64,000 bases of DNA from Lepisosteus oculatus (lineage: Eukaryota > Chordata > Actinopteri > Semionotiformes > Lepisosteidae): NCBI RefSeq assembly GCF_040954835.1, contig NC_090723.1:8814001-8878000 (forward strand). The letters run 5' to 3'. The first letter of the stretch is position 1. Each line of letters opens with the position of its first letter. The notes beneath the pieces were generated by a model that had not been told where the DNA came from, ran no database searches, and worked only from the letters and a program-made list of their open reading frames with translations. The translations under genes and the position numbers were made by a program. Below, piece after piece: positions 12,201-24,985 of this stretch.

Positions 12201-15200
12201 GGAAAGCTTCTAACCTATGGTAGCGCATATCATAAACGGCTAACTGCAATGCCCCAGAACTCAGTGCACCTCTGCACTCCCGTGTTTCCCCCCCCCCACT
12301 ACTACATTTACTAGGGCCGGAGCGGTGGCTCTGTGGCTCAGGATCTGCGCCTGTGGCTGGAAGGTTGCCGGTTCAAATCCCGCAGCCGGCAGAGGAATCC
12401 TACTCCGTTGGGCCCCTGAGCAAGGCCCTTAACCCCAACTGCTCCAGGGGTGCTGTACAATGGCTGAGCCAGCACTCTGACCCCCAGCTTCTCTCCCTGT
12501 CTGTGTCTCATGGAGAGCAAGCTGGGGTCTGCGAAAAGAAATTCCTAATGCAAAAAATTGGATAGGGCCAATCAAGTGATGTTGTTATATTATGTTATTG
12601 TTCTCTACAACATATATTGTTCTGGTCATTACCATTAAATATATACCATTTTGTAATGTACTGTCTACTTTGTGTGGTATTGTCTGCTGTACTGTGCATG
12701 TCCTGAGAGATTGGCGTGAATAAGATCTCCAATGTACTGTACATATGGCAATAAACTCCTCTACCCCTGGATCATTTGTCAACTGACTGAATTCCACCCA
12801 CTCCGTCATAACCCCCTTTCTCACAGTAACAACTGCCAGGGCATAGCTACTGCACCCCTCTTCATGCTCTTGCCTCCCCACAGCCTGGCATGTTGCAGTG
12901 CAGTGCCCTGTGAAATTTGCCCTTTGCCTTGAATCGCGAGTCACAGGGACTCCAGGGGCCCGATAAAAACACAGTGGGTAAAACACTCAGGCACACCTCT
13001 CACCTCGGACAGCGTGGTGCACAGCGTGGCCAGCTGGGCAGAGGTGGACTGGTGGAGATCCGGGCCGGTCCAGGCCTGTTGCAGCCTCTCGCGCTCCACG
13101 CTCAACATCCCAAAGATGTTCTTCAGGGAGGCGTGGACTGGAGGACAGAGAGAGAGGGTCACTGACGCCCCCTTCGTCCACCTCTGGGGCGGAAACTGAA
13201 GGCACTTTTAAACTTTGCAGGTCGTAAAACAAAAAAAAGTAGGACAGAATTTGCAGTAAGAAGGGCCTGGAGAGCAGTGGCTCTCGGATCTCTTCGCAAA
13301 TACAAACCAGCAGCTTTTATAAGAGTAAACATATAGATAAATAAGAAAAAGGGTAGATTACACCAACTGTGCAAATAGCACAGAAGACACTAAAAGGAGA
13401 GCTGATCCCTCCTTGAGGTCACTGAAGACCTGTTGGCACCCAGGCAGTGTCCTGGTAGACAACTTATCAATTGTATGGATACCTCAACTACAGCTAAGAT
13501 GGACTAATCCTCTACAACCTGATCTCAGTGACACACAGCCAGTCACGTTCAGCGTGGGGCCCAAATAGAGCACCCAGCTCTCAACCCACATGGTCCAGTG
13601 GGCATCGGCCGGCCTTGATCCCCTTACCTCGATAGGAGAGGGCGCAGACCTCCCGCTGGAGCTTGGTGCTCTGGGGGTAGGGAAGAGAGGCAGGGGCCTG
13701 GGAGCGGACGAAGTCTGGAATGCTGGGCACCGAGGCATTGAGACGGTCACTGGGATACTGTGGGAAAGGAAAGAGCAGAGAGAGTGAGGGACCACAGTAC
13801 AACCCCCAACAGAGCAGCACGTTCCAAGCCCTGTACAGAGAGAAAAAGAGATGGAACGCCGTGCGTTACTCTTTTTATAGAGAGGTTTCTGAGCTCGTCT
13901 GTCAGGTCATCAATACCTGAATCTTGACGAGACGTCTCTGGGCAAATGTGACCTATTCCCCAGGACTTTGTGGAAGGAGCTGAAGAAGAACCACACGCCT
14001 TACTGTGTCTCTCACCATGTTCAGGGCTTCCACTCTGGAAAGGCTTCGGGAATTTCCCAAGATCTTGGTGGATTTTTTCCTGACCTTCTCCAGCGTGTTG
14101 TACTGTTAAGGAATAAAACAGAGGGTCAGTCTCAAGAATGGCACCATCTCGTTTGAAATCTGTCAGCCCTTCTTGCCCATTTTGTAGGCAGGAGCTAACT
14201 GATCCAAGGATCTCATCCGGCCGTTCCCTGAAAGAAGCCAGGGAAACTGGCTCAACAACAGGACAGTTTGTTCCACACTCCCTCGGGGAATTAAGGAACG
14301 CTCAAATAAATCTGGGATGTTTAACACTATATGCAGCTGATGAAAACCCACTCCCATATTATTTGAGATGCGCGACTATTCTATTGCAACTCCCCCCTGG
14401 AGCTCACCTGGCTGCCAGCTGTGCGGTGATTGTTTTCAAAGATGGGCTGGGACTGTGGCAGGGACTCCAGCTTCTGGATCAGCTGGCTCAGCTGTGCAAG
14501 GTCCGCCTGACACTGGGCCAGCTCTGAGGACAAAACGCCAGAATTTAGAGCCAGACTGGCAATTTGTTTTTTTTTTTTTAACAGAGGTGCAGTCTGCCCA
14601 GCAACAGCCTGGGCTGTGAGGAGCACCCAGGACCAAATCACTCATCATTCAGGAAGACAGGCCTGGGATCAGGTTACAAACCTCATGCAATAGAAGACAT
14701 GTGCATATGAAATCAAGTTAAAGCCCGAGACTAAACAGCGTTTCATTCCTTTACACACACACACGTCAGGATGACCAAATAAGGGTTTGATTTTGCCATC
14801 GGCTCCAAAAGCCCAGGAAATGAATGGATCAGGAAAACCATCACTGACTGCTTGGTCACCGTGTGACCCAGTCTACAACATGGACATCCCTGTAGTCTCA
14901 GGTGGTCTTAGCTTTGGATTAAACAGGCATGAATCAACCCATACCATACCTTGAGAGCAGCATTCAGGGTCCTGAGCCTGCTGCAGCCAGGTGCTGACTT
15001 TCAAGTCCACGCCAGGGGGCACAGAATTCACCCCCTGCTGGATCCGTGCCGCGTGGGCCTGGTACTGAGGGTGGAGTGGCTGCAGAAGAGAGGACAAGAC
15101 ATTGGAAGCGCAGGCAGGGGAGTACAGGGCATTGTCGGCATTCTTTCACCAGGTTCGATTTGTAACAAGGGCTTGCAGCTCACTTTAAATGCTCGAAAAA

Positions 15201-17967
15201 ATAAAAAAAAAACAAGAACAGGTCGGACAAGGGGTAATCTGAAGAAATGGAGGAAGAGAACCGTCTCCTCACCTCAACAACTTTAATAACTCTACACTAT
15301 TTTTGGTACCAATCTTGCCTGGACTAGAACCAAGTCTGTATTGCATGAAACCTGACTGTCTAGCACTAGAATGTAGCGTCTGGTCCAAGAGGCAGGCCGG
15401 TCTGTGCCCCCTGATAGACTCACCCTGCCTGGGACACTTCCATTGCTCTGTGCCAGGCTAGCCATGCTGGGCAGGGGCGTGTTGCCGTTCGAGAGCGCGG
15501 CGAGGACGTCCGCGTGGAGACGCACCGCCTCGTTCTTCTTGAAGACACGGTGCGCACACAGCTTGGTCACCCAGATGTAGAAGACCTCGGGCCTCTTGGC
15601 CTGGTGGGGAGGGGAGAGCAAGCCGGTTGGTAGCACGTGGCAGCCAGTGCTTTTGGTTTGTCGAGCAAGTCTCCTCTCTTGGCAGGAGATTGCCCAAGGA
15701 TACCCACTCTTACCGAAAATCAGAGTCTTTCCAAGTTATAATACAGGCACTAGATGCAGAGAGAACAGAGCTGCAGTACAAAAAAAAACCAAGAGGCACA
15801 AAATGGAACCAAATCGCCAGTCTGGCCTGCATCATGCAGGGCCTGACGCAGACGAGAGACATCCACACCAGGTGGGTTTGTATACCATGACTGGCAGGGC
15901 GAGTCAAGTCTCAGACTCAATTCCTCCACAATCCAAAAGATTCTCCTCTGCCAATCTAGTTATTAATCTCTGTAGCCAACGTGGGATGGGAGGGGTGTTG
16001 TTAGGTTTATCATTCTCACGGACCCCTTCAGTCTACACCCAGTAAGGATGCAAAGTGTGCCAGAGACAGTACAGAGGGTTACAGAGCTCGTAGTGTGACC
16101 AAAACCGGTTGTACCTGCTGAGGAATCTTGCCCATCGGGCCCAAAATGACTATTAATAGAACAGAGGCTCAGAGTGACTGGCGCATTCTTCCCACCTCTG
16201 CGCCCGTTCCGCTGACAAAAACCCTCGGCCTTGGAATGCAGAAGCCACCGACCAGGAAGTTTTGGCACATATGAGAAAGGAAGATTTCCCCAAGAAGGGT
16301 AAGCAAAACGGGACAGGAACTAGAATGAAAAAAAAATAGAAGTCCCAGGAGTGAAACCGAGGAGGTACCTTCATGTGATACAAGCTGTATCCTGCGTCCA
16401 GATCAATGCGTTTGGACTTCTTGTTGATGGACATGACTGCCAGACTGACATCGATAGAACCGTGGATCTTGCCCTTTATAATCTGGGAAGGGGGACAGAG
16501 GGTGTCTTTAATGTTCCATGACAGTATCAACGCAACGTATTTGAGAGAGCAGGCCAACCAGTCGCCCTATAGACCCCACAGAACGGGCACCAGGGTACTT
16601 ACATCTTGCTCGGACTTGGCGTATTTCAGAATCCCTCTATCCAGAACAAAGTACCTCTGAAAGAAGCAACACTGAGCATTAGAAACTGCATCATTGTGGC
16701 AATGTTGTGCTGCATTTAAACATGACTTTAGTGAAGATGAATGTCACCGTCTCTAGGTTATTGGTCGTGAGGGAAAGCCGAGATGTGCTATTTCCTGCGT
16801 AACCCCCCCCGCATTAAGATGAGATCTGTTGGCTAGTGCACCAGCTGCTGGTGGAGACTGGAGTAGTGACATTAAGGCGTCTTCATGGCCTAACAGTCAA
16901 GGAGACAGATTCTCAACAGAAAAGCTAGAGCTTCGACTATGCGAGTGTTCGATACCGTGGTAAGAAACCGGCAGGTTCTCGGAAACGCGACTCATCGCCG
17001 AGAACACGCAGTGCGGTGCCCACCTTGTGCCAGCCGTTCAGGGGCCACTTCCTCTTCTTCATCAGGTACCCCTCATAATTGCCAGGCTGCGCCACGTCCC
17101 GCACCGTCCTCACCCCGCTGTCCTCGTTGTGGATGTCCTCCATCACCTCCCAGTCCCTGGAGTTCTGCACGCGAGCGCAGGACAAGACAGTCGATAACCC
17201 AGGAGAAGGACACTGCCTCTTCACCTTTCCGCGCCACGAGTCCAGCAGAAAAACACCCGTTTTAAAGGAAACTGCAGAAATGATTTTCCCTGTTGGAAAA
17301 GCCTACTGTATATCCTGTGTTAGCTACAGCAGTGGAGCCTCTTGACCTGAGAAAGTGCTCTTGGTTCACTTCTCTGGCTGTGCAATGGGACAGCTGGGCT
17401 GGAAACACAACGGTTAATTCCGCAATGGGCAGTCCAAGCATGCGCGCCCATGCGCTCAGGCCAAAGGTCAAGAGCTCAGGCCCCGAGCTTCCTCTAGCTC
17501 TTTATTTTGACCCGTGCTCGACTGTCTGCGCCGTTAGCACTCTGGCGGCACATGGGTACAGGACACGACGACACTTGCACATTGGAAGAGGGGAAAGTCT
17601 GGTTTATATCTATGGCTGCAGCACCTGCTCACCCTGTAATGCTAAGATCTCCACTTGCTGCACAGATTCTGTGCCAAGAAGCCTTTTGCAATGCTAGAGC
17701 CAGGCCTGCAACACTAACATCCTCCTACGAACACGAATCCCAGGATGCACAGATCTCAGGTAAACTTATCTTCCCATACTGGCACACACACCACTAGAGC
17801 AAGCGATGCACTTAAAACGGCAAACCGGGAGCGAGGCATGCAGGATCCTGAGATCCTGAGAGTGCCCAGGCACTCACCTGCCGGGTGTGCCTGGAGGAGG
17901 CCGTGCTGCTGCTGCGGGAGTGCCCAGGCTTGTGCCAGGCTGAGGGGGACTTTTCCAAGGAATTCAT
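6171..17967 (-). CDS. osbpl7: Oxysterol-binding protein-related protein 7 (ORP7), 21 coding exons
   Basis: Lipid-transfer protein of the ORP3/6/7 subfamily, expected to act at ER membrane contacts. Coding exons in transcript order: 17878-17967, 17024-17164, 16603-16656, 16369-16482, 15424-15600, 14950-15079, 14408-14523, 14016-14102, 13628-13757, 13004-13137, 10903-10989, 10601-10799, 10004-10290, 9235-9372, 8821-8884, 8624-8702, 8252-8396, 7720-7864, 7205-7331, 6919-7041, 6171-6279. They total 2676 bases (891 residues plus TGA), and every junction phase agrees. A PH domain lies at about residues 58-151 ([16 protein letters not shown]). A serine-rich, partly helical linker follows, then a FFAT-like EYFDASD at 444-450. 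The OSBP-related domain runs from about 525 to 885, with NPVLGETYE and the signature EQVSHHPP at 627-634. Human ORP7 is about 840 residues, and the C-terminal part (SSGKEVW, NGTYW, EPGF) fits ORP7 better than ORP3 or ORP6. All introns are GT-AG except 9373-10003, which is GC-AG. Exon ends are read by eye and have not been checked against transcripts. Confidence 0.95.
8624..9372 (-). CDS. osbpl7: osbpl7 exons with the OSBP signature
   Basis: Exons 9235-9372, 8821-8884 and 8624-8702 encode residues 583 to about 676. They contain [12 protein letters not shown], the signature [15 protein letters not shown] split after EQ, and [16 protein letters not shown]. The HH pair and surrounding residues are the conserved phosphoinositide and sterol binding surface of ORDs. 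The following exon starts [19 protein letters not shown], also diagnostic. Confidence 0.93.
10002..10003 (-). other. osbpl7: Non-canonical GC splice donor in osbpl7
   Basis: The intron between exons 10004-10290 and 9235-9372 begins GCAAGT on the minus strand and ends CAG. No GT near this position keeps the frame and the conserved ERM-VYVAAF junction. GC-AG introns are a small known class spliced by the major spliceosome. Confidence 0.8.
10004..10290 (-). CDS. osbpl7: osbpl7 exon opening the lipid-binding domain, GC donor
   Basis: Encodes residues 487-582, including GRRTSLPAP and [19 protein letters not shown], the lid and start of the ORD, through to YERM. The 3' end is ATG followed by GCAAGT, a GC donor. 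The next exon (9235-9372) begins [11 protein letters not shown], so the family sequence ERM-VYVAAF is restored exactly. A CCCAG at 10185 looks like an acceptor, but the frame reads through it and the family sequence is continuous, so I treat it as exonic. Confidence 0.88.
10601..10799 (-). CDS. osbpl7: osbpl7 exon encoding the FFAT-like motif
   Basis: This exon encodes residues 421-486 and the first base of codon 487. It contains [13 protein letters not shown], where EYFDASD (444-450) matches the FFAT pattern EFFDAxE with Tyr at position 2 and Asp at position 7. FFAT motifs bind VAP-A/B on the ER. The rest is acidic and serine-rich ([11 protein letters not shown]), as in the human ORP7 segment EFFDACE followed by SSSENEG. 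Phase 0 start, phase 1 end. Confidence 0.88.
12312..12600 (+). mobile_element. tRNA-derived SINE, family A, copy 2
   Basis: Best-preserved copy, inside the osbpl7 intron between 10989 and 13004. Pol III promoter parts: box A-like TGGCTCAGGATCTGCG and box B GGTTCAAATCC, about 36 bases apart. The body then has AGAGGAATCCTACTCC, GGGCCCCTGAGCAAGG and GAAATTCCTAATGCAA, followed by a T-rich tail. Confidence 0.9.
14160..14300 (-). mobile_element. LINE 3'-end remnant, family E
   Basis: Within an osbpl7 intron. The minus strand has the family pattern: GTGGAACAAACTGTCC-type sequence, then the AGTTTCCCTGGCTTCTTTC and GATGAGATCCTTGGATC blocks. It resembles the copies at 3105 and 45410. Confidence 0.6.
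16369..17164 (-). CDS. osbpl7: osbpl7 exons encoding the PH domain
   Basis: Three exons (17024-17164, 16603-16656, 16369-16482), all phase 0 at both ends, encode residues 31-133. The PH core starts at the NYEGYLMKK strand and continues through [14 protein letters not shown] and the block [22 protein letters not shown] domains of this subfamily bind phosphoinositides and help target ORPs to membranes. The domain closes in the next exon (15424-15600, [14 protein letters not shown]). Confidence 0.9.
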
Positions 17968-17989
17968 CGCCGACCGTCTGTCCACCCGT
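17878..17989 (-). CDS. osbpl7: osbpl7 exon with the start codon
   Basis: The first coding exon. The ATG is at 17967-17965; bases 17968-17989 are 5' untranslated. It encodes 30 residues beginning [11 protein letters not shown] and rich in serine and arginine. The acceptor (CTCTGCAG) precedes 17989 on the minus strand and the donor GTGAGT follows 17878. If the upstream exon ends at 24490, reading back in frame reaches a TGA with no earlier ATG, which supports this start. No other in-frame ATG occurs until residue 38. Confidence 0.8.
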
Positions 17990-20900
17990 CTGCAGAGGAG
18001 TCAAATCGCACAGAAGATGCCACACCACGCTTCTGCTATCGCAGCTTTAGCATTGCAGTGAAACAGCCAGGTTACTGCAGAAAACAAAACAAAATCACTT
18101 AGCACTATTAAATCAGAAACATCTCTTACAACATTCAAATTACAGTAGAGGAGCAGGGACAGCAGTGGGCTTCAGGTAGCACCACACACTCCGGATATGG
18201 ACAGAAGGCCTTTTCCGAGCTGGGATTGTGCAAGAGGAGGTCCTGCAAGACATGCATTCCTGCTCTTGGGACCCGTGGATCGAATGCACCCAGAGCAGCC
18301 GGGTCCGGTTCCCAGCACATCTCAAGGCCCGTTGCAATACCAGGCTAAGCTGAAGCATGGCAGCATGGAACTAAAGTCTGCAGTTTCCGAGAGCTCTTCC
18401 TCTGTCAAGGCTGATCGGCGCTCTGCTTTCCCGTCACATTTGCTGTGGGTGACTGATCCCTCCCCTCCAACAGCATCTCAACTCATCACTCTAGTTCCAA
18501 AACCCCCGGTCAGTTAGCAAGGGCTTTTAGCCAAGGCACTTTACAATGGTTGAGAAGGGACAAAGGACACCTTCAAGAAATGCAGCTACATGACTGCACG
18601 CAGATCCTTGCTTTTAAGTCCCCAAGGATAGAGCACGAGGAGATTTGCCTGATGTGGCTGCTGGTCAAGGACTAAGCCCTTGAAGAAAGTCAAGGGACAT
18701 CCACTGCAACTGCCCAGCCCCAGCAGGGAGAGAGGACACAGGGCAAAAAAAATTCTTGAGGATTCCCCATTTAGATACAACAAGCATGGCAAATTACAAA
18801 AATAAAAAAAGAGCACACTGGGATAGATTCATTCACCATGCACGTAAACAGTAAAACTATTTTCCTCCATGTGATCAAGACCTTTTAGCATTCACTTTGC
18901 AAACAGTTGACCCAATACTCCTTGCTCTTACTCTGCAACAGTGACCAAGGCAGTTATCAAAGATATTTTCAATCATCCACAGTCCACAATTGTCTATTGT
19001 GGGTTATTTCCCAATCCCCATTTATTCCAGAGACAGAGAAGCCCGTCACACTGTAATAAGGAAGACAAGTGACGGATGAACAAGTCCGATCTTAAAAACC
19101 ACGCCAAGTGGATTCATTACGCCTTCAACTTCCATTCTCGCGTCCCACTCACCCTTTCAACAACTAGTCCATGTTGGCAGAGGGCCAGCCAGACCCCCGG
19201 TGTGTAACAAACACTATACCCAGACCCGACGAGTGGCTGGCGAGGACCAGATTCTCCCGGCAGGTGCTCCTCTCTGCTACGTCTCTCAGGCGTCTGCCTG
19301 GGCTCTAGCAAAACCTCTGTCCTAAAGAGGCAGCTGGGAGGAATGCAAAACAGGGCTGTGGAATGAGGAAGGGTGGAGAGGCCTCCTGTGCCATTGCAAC
19401 ACAGCACCTGTGACACATGGGGAGGGCATTTCACCCTCGCGTAATGTGATGACCTGGGAGCTGTCATGTCAGATCGCGAGCTCCCCCTGTTCACCTGCAT
19501 ACGTGACCTCCATGCTATACAGCCAACCAGCTGAAGTGGACTCTGGTCCTGGAGAAGCACGAGGCTGCACGCATGTTGGCTCAGTTTGTAAACACCGGGA
19601 GCAGTTTAATTTCCACCGCTGAAGCAGGCGATGTGCTGACTGAGGAAGAGGTGTAGAAACCATAGGAGATGAAAACACAAGCAACATTCTGTAGCTCTCG
19701 ATTGACCACAGGTGGCCTTACCTGACCGATCACAGTTTTCTCAAACTGATCACTCGTTCAGGTCTATATGAACCGATTCAAAGCTGATGCAAAAGACCTC
19801 GACTGCGATAAAAGGGTTTAATTAGCAGCTTCTAAAAAAATGCCATTACTGAACAAGTTAAAATACCGTAGACATTCAAATCTGGTTATCCATGACTGAA
19901 AACGAACAGCTGTAGCTTTTGATTGTACCATTAGGTACAAATGATGTGGTGAGTGGTTTTTATATTAAATCGGGCACACTTTCTAGTAGAAGTGAAGTTG
20001 CCTTGAAGGATTTGGTTTCAAGCCAGGATATAAGATATAATAATAGACATTTTTTCAGTATATGTTGCTTGATGTCATCCCAAAGCAGGACTCAAAAACT
20101 ACAGCAGACTATTCCATACCTTAATCTACAGCTTATAACTGAACAAAACAGATGCGCTCATTGTTGCTGAAGACATGCAGCTCCATTACTCATACCAGTG
20201 ATACAGTCCGTAATCGGCATTGCACAAGGACCAGTGCAGGAGGTCCCTTTTGCTACACACTAATCCCTTTGAAGCAGTTTCAAGAGGCACCCTTCAGAAA
20301 GCACTTTGCTCGAACAGTTCAAGATCATGGGAAATGGCAATGATAAGACAAAACTGGCCAAAGCACAAACTAGATTGTGCAGCCAGTAGGAAAATGAACT
20401 GACAGATAGTCTGCTGCTTTAATAGAAATTACAAACTGTAAGTAATTGTACAACAAGCTACTGATCAGTCAACAGTCAGTCTTGCCCTGGCTGGGTGGCC
20501 TCTGGAACTGCAGTTTCAGGGCTTAGTCATTGCGTCGCATTTCTTGTCCAGCTGGATCATCAACATTGCTGGCACTCAGCGCCTGTCTCCTACTTAAATG
20601 ACTTCCAGAATGTTCTGCACAGGCACCCTCCCTTTCCCCCTAAACACAACAACAAATCACCTTTCTCGCTAAAATATGCTGCCGTGGAAAAGGTGCAGAA
20701 AGCATCTCACGACAGGCTGCCTCTCCTGATGCTTCAGGAATCTCTGAGCTCTATCTAAAGATGAAAAGCTCTTCACAGGACGGGAACACCAACTCTAAGG
20801 AGGTTTCTCCACTTGGAGGAAAACTGCTACGGTGACTATTTCAAAAGTATCTTCAGGTCCTATTTTTTTTTGAGCAACGCATTTGTTTTTTTAGGAGATC

Positions 20901-23900
20901 ACAGCCCTCAGGTCCAGATACTACTCTTTGCACGACACTGCAGAAGCGCATCTAGCCATCAAAGGCTGAACACTTCCAAGGGAGGGCCACAGCATGCGCT
21001 TATTCTCTCCATCTGAAAAGCTCAACCTGAGGTGCAGAAGAGCAGTTGTACCAACACCACCCTTGGAGAACAGAAAAGAAAGAAACGGGGGTGCATCTTG
21101 GATATTTTTCCCCACCCCCATTACACCACTAGCATTGCAACACTAGCAAACTAACACTTCTGGTATTAGGTTCTGATTACATAGGATTATATCCTGTATC
21201 AGATTCTGTTATTTCAGACTGCAGCAGCAGTCCTGTTCTGTTGCCCAGGACAGGGACAAAAACTTTTCTAGAAAACACAAGAAATGGAAAGGCTTTCAGT
21301 ATTCACTGATAGAGCATTCTTCCAGTTTTATAAATCTGGAGAAAAGCAGAGATAACGATGAGGGACATTTAAAAGGAAACTTGAAGGATTCCGAGATTTC
21401 ACCACACAACAAAAACACCTTAGTTCCCTCGCACTGATACCAAAACATCCTCCCCAAGCAGAGAACTCCCAGACAGGTTCAGCCAGTTTGAGAGAGATGT
21501 AGCCTGGCAGAGGAGAAGGGCTCCAAGCTGTCCGTCTTTGCCCTGGATCCCAAGCAGCTCTTCACCAGCACCACAGCAGGCGCACGCGACAAGGACAACT
21601 GCACTGAACCACCTGCAGGCCCTCTCAGCAACCGGCCTGCTACTCCATCAGAAGGCACCCCAAGCAGACAGGCAGAGGTAACCCCAAAAAAAACCATTAA
21701 GAAGGCAAACATGCAAATATTCAATTACCCACTGTGTATTCAGAACCAGCCTCAATCTTTAAACTAGAGAAAAACACATAGCCATTGAAAGCCTTTGCCC
21801 TCTTTTGAGACCAAGTATAGGCCACTTCGCTGTCATACTGGACAGAGGACACAGGTCAAGCTTCAGCACTGCAGCAGAGATGCCCTGGGGAATCCGTCAA
21901 AAACCCCAACACCCCCCTCAGGTCTGCACAACAGCTCGCCCAGCAACACATGAAGGGTGAACTCAAAAGGCAGAATCAGACACATCCAACTTGATAGAGT
22001 GGGTTACTTGGAGAGATCAAACCACTGACTACAACAGGGATATAGCTTGCTATGGTGCATGAGTGCTTCAACTTAGAGGGTGTCAGGCATGAGCATGTAT
22101 TAACCATTAACCATTAACTGCATTTAATTGAATTTGGACAAATCAAACTCCCCCCACCTCCCAATTACCAGCTGTGCCACTCGGTGTTCCAACAAAACTC
22201 TCAAACCAGGAACCCAGGGACCCTCAGACTTCATCCACAGAGTTCTCCCTCCCCACAAAAAAAACACTTCATCCCAAGCCTATACACTTAAAAATGAACA
22301 CTGCCACATCGATAGCACTGGATGTGGCAACCAGCTGTTCTGACAACATACACACACCTACAGGCCATTTCAGACTGGGGAGGGGGAGGGGGGTGGGGGT
22401 GAACCCCAGTCACATCAGACTGCTCCTCTCAGACCCCACACCTCAGCCAGAGTCCTGGACTTGCATTCAATAACAACCCACCTCCGTCCGAGTGGAGAAG
22501 CTGTTGAACCCGTTCGAGGGCTCCATCGACAAGGCCCCTGCACCACGTACGCCACAGGCCGGGCAGCAGGGCTGGGCGTGGGGGGGGTTGGTGAAACCTA
22601 GTGTTTCTCCAGGCTCTTCCCGGCGCAGGACAATGGCAGGACTTTGGCGATTTGGGATTTTCTACAAGGGGAAGCAGCCCAGCCCTGGTCAGGGAGCAGG
22701 GGGATCCGGCGTGGTCGTTTCGCATTCCAGCCCATGGGCTCGACTCTAGCCAGCGCCGGAGCCCGGGAAAACCCGAAACGGACCGCAGCGCTGCGTCATG
22801 CCAGTCCGAGCTGCAACCCTGCAGGAGTGAAGGTCTGATCTCTCGCAGGAGCAGAGCTGGATCTCGCTGACTGCAGTTCCTCCTTATCGAACAGTATCTC
22901 AGTCACAGCAGCCTGACTTTTTGGGCGTGTGATAAAAACGGAATCTAGATTGAGGTAGCACCTGGTTAAAAGGATTTGTGTGTGTGTGTGAGGGGGAGGA
23001 GGGTTTTATAATTCTTATTCGTCCCGTTTTAAGAGTCTGCTGCCGCCTAGAGGCCATGTCGGTCACTGCTGTTTCAACTGCAGGTGGCGCTGCAATGGGT
23101 GGTCGCGGTTGTTCAGTACCGGCGTGTTCGCGGGCAGGAGTCCCGAACTCTTTCGATAGGACCCCGGCGAGTACCTGCACCGACAGCGGGATACACCCGA
23201 GTGCTCGGACCGCTTGGTTGAGGTTTCCCGTTTGTTTGGTCGTGCAGAGAAAAAACAAATTACGAGCGATTCAACCAGTCAATTCCAAATGAGCATCCAG
23301 AACACAGTCTAAACAGTTAAAACGTAGGAAGGTGAATAGAAGTCATTTATCGTTAGCATGTTGGGTTTTTCCCCACACAGACAGGGACAAGTTTAATTCT
23401 CATGAAAACCTTATACTGGCCGGATCTGCGCAAGCAAATTGGTCCTTAATTGGACGTAGTCCGCACTACACCTCCACCTGACCCACGGTTAACTCGAAAC
23501 AGGAGACCGCAAACATTTCAGTGGGGACGCGTCGCTTAACGGCCTAAATACAGTATATTCAACTTCAAGAGCCGTGGTTAACGTGCTCCACAGTTTACAA
23601 TCCGACACCCTGGCTTTCTTCTAGAAACAGCTGGAAGAGAACCTTGGGTCGCTAAGCGACAAACTACCTGACAGTGCGGATGGACCAAACTTTTTATTTG
23701 CTTTAAAAAGACACGCGTCCTTATCCCAAAAGAGCAAGCCGTTCTGGAAAAATTGGAAATCACGCCTTGTGTATCTTACAGAGTAGCCTGGAGGGTGAAC
23801 CACACCGTGTTGCGATTAGTTCCTACAACACGCGATGATCCGCAGTCAAATACTTGCAGGCAGTGATGTGCGTCGCACTGATTAGTACTTAAAACTGCTG

Positions 23901-24489
23901 AACTCGAAGGTTTGTGTGTAAAAATAATACACCTGAATAATCGTACTCTGAGAGCGTGATAAAGCTAGTTTCCCCAAGAACTCTTAGAGTCTCCCCAATC
24001 TAGGATTTCATGCAACAATATGACTTTGTCCACGGAAAATGCTTTGTAATTCATTTCCAAACGGCGGGATGTGCGATAAATTGGTATTACAACAAAATAT
24101 CATTTGAAATTAGAGTAAGTATTAAAAATGTTACAAAGGTCAAAAACGAATCCAGGTGTTACCAACTAACAATGGACCAGCTACCCACCTGTTAACGGAG
24201 TTCAAATTAATTGACATAATTGAAGAAAAATAACCCAAATCTAATAAAAGAAAACTGGTCTCCCTCACCCACCGCGCACTAAACAAGAAGAAATAAGTGG
24301 GGTAAAAACAGTCTTTCGTTTGGTACACAAGCAGCCGAATATCCCAGAAGGAATATTCATTAGTTCTATCGACATCATTTTAGTTTAACTACATTGTTCA
24401 TGGGGAACACATACAGAGAGAAGATATTTCAGCTTATAAACAAGTCAAAGTGCTCAGCGGCTCACATTAAAACATCCCGAGATTCTTAC
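17990..24489 (-). other. Probable osbpl7 intron 1
   Basis: No protein-coding exon recognised. From 18000 to 22400 I see only ordinary unique-looking sequence with scattered short runs. A CpG-rich block sits at about 22480-23260, with donor-like sites on the minus strand near 22482 (GGACGGAG/GTGGGT) and 23175 (GTGCAG/GTACTC). These could be alternative first exons, but this is weak. A short LINE 3'-end-like remnant is at about 23575-23660. Confidence 0.5.
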
Positions 24490-24720
24490 CTGAGGTCCGG
24501 GCAACGCGACCTTTCTCAAAGGACTATCTGTTTGATTGAGGTTTTCTGAACCGAAATTCTCCTTTTCTGCCCCATTTGACGAGTTTCGGGCTGACGTCAC
24601 ACACCTGGCGGAGGGGGTGTGTGTGGGAGGGGCCTCGACAGGACTTACCCGCCGAGACCCAGCCCCGCCCCCGAAGAGATGGAGCGCGCACTCGCGGGGA
24701 AATTACGACACAATGTAAAA
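24490..24720 (-). promoter_or_regulatory. osbpl7: Candidate osbpl7 promoter and noncoding first exon(s)
   Basis: CpG-containing block about 6.5 kb upstream of the start-codon exon. On the minus strand it has two strong donors: GGCGG/GTAAGTCC with the exon edge at 24649, and CCTCAG/GTAAGAATC with the exon edge at 24490. A perfect CRE octamer (TGACGTCA) lies at 24592-24599 and a GC box-like GGGGGCGGGGC near 24663-24673. Assignment to osbpl7 is inferred from position and donors; no transcript evidence is available. Confidence 0.5.
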
Positions 24721-24824
24721 ACAAGGGTTTTTAATGGACATTGGGAAAGGAACATTCGAGATAATTACAGAACAGGAAGGTCCCGGAAGCCAATTAACCT
24801 TCTGGTATAGTGAGAGAAGCGGGT

Positions 24825-24985
24825 CTTTTTTTCAGCATGGAATAAACCTATTACTTGTTCCTTTGCAACCTTCTGGTATGTCTTTGGAGAGGGACAAGAA
24901 ACTGGAGCACCTGGAGGATCCCAGGAACTAAACCCAGGGCTCCGTGAGGCAGCAGTTCTGACCACTGCAGCACTGAGGAACCCAC
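24825..24985 (+). mobile_element. Foldback-element end plus dispersed-repeat fragment
   Basis: 24832-24878 (CAGCATGGAATAAACC, TTGTTCCTTTGCAACC) equals one terminal inverted repeat of the element at 27838. 24880-24985 is a decayed reverse copy of the dispersed repeat at 60400 (CCAGGAACTAAACCCAGGG, GTGAGGCAGCAGTTCTGACC). Confidence 0.55.
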
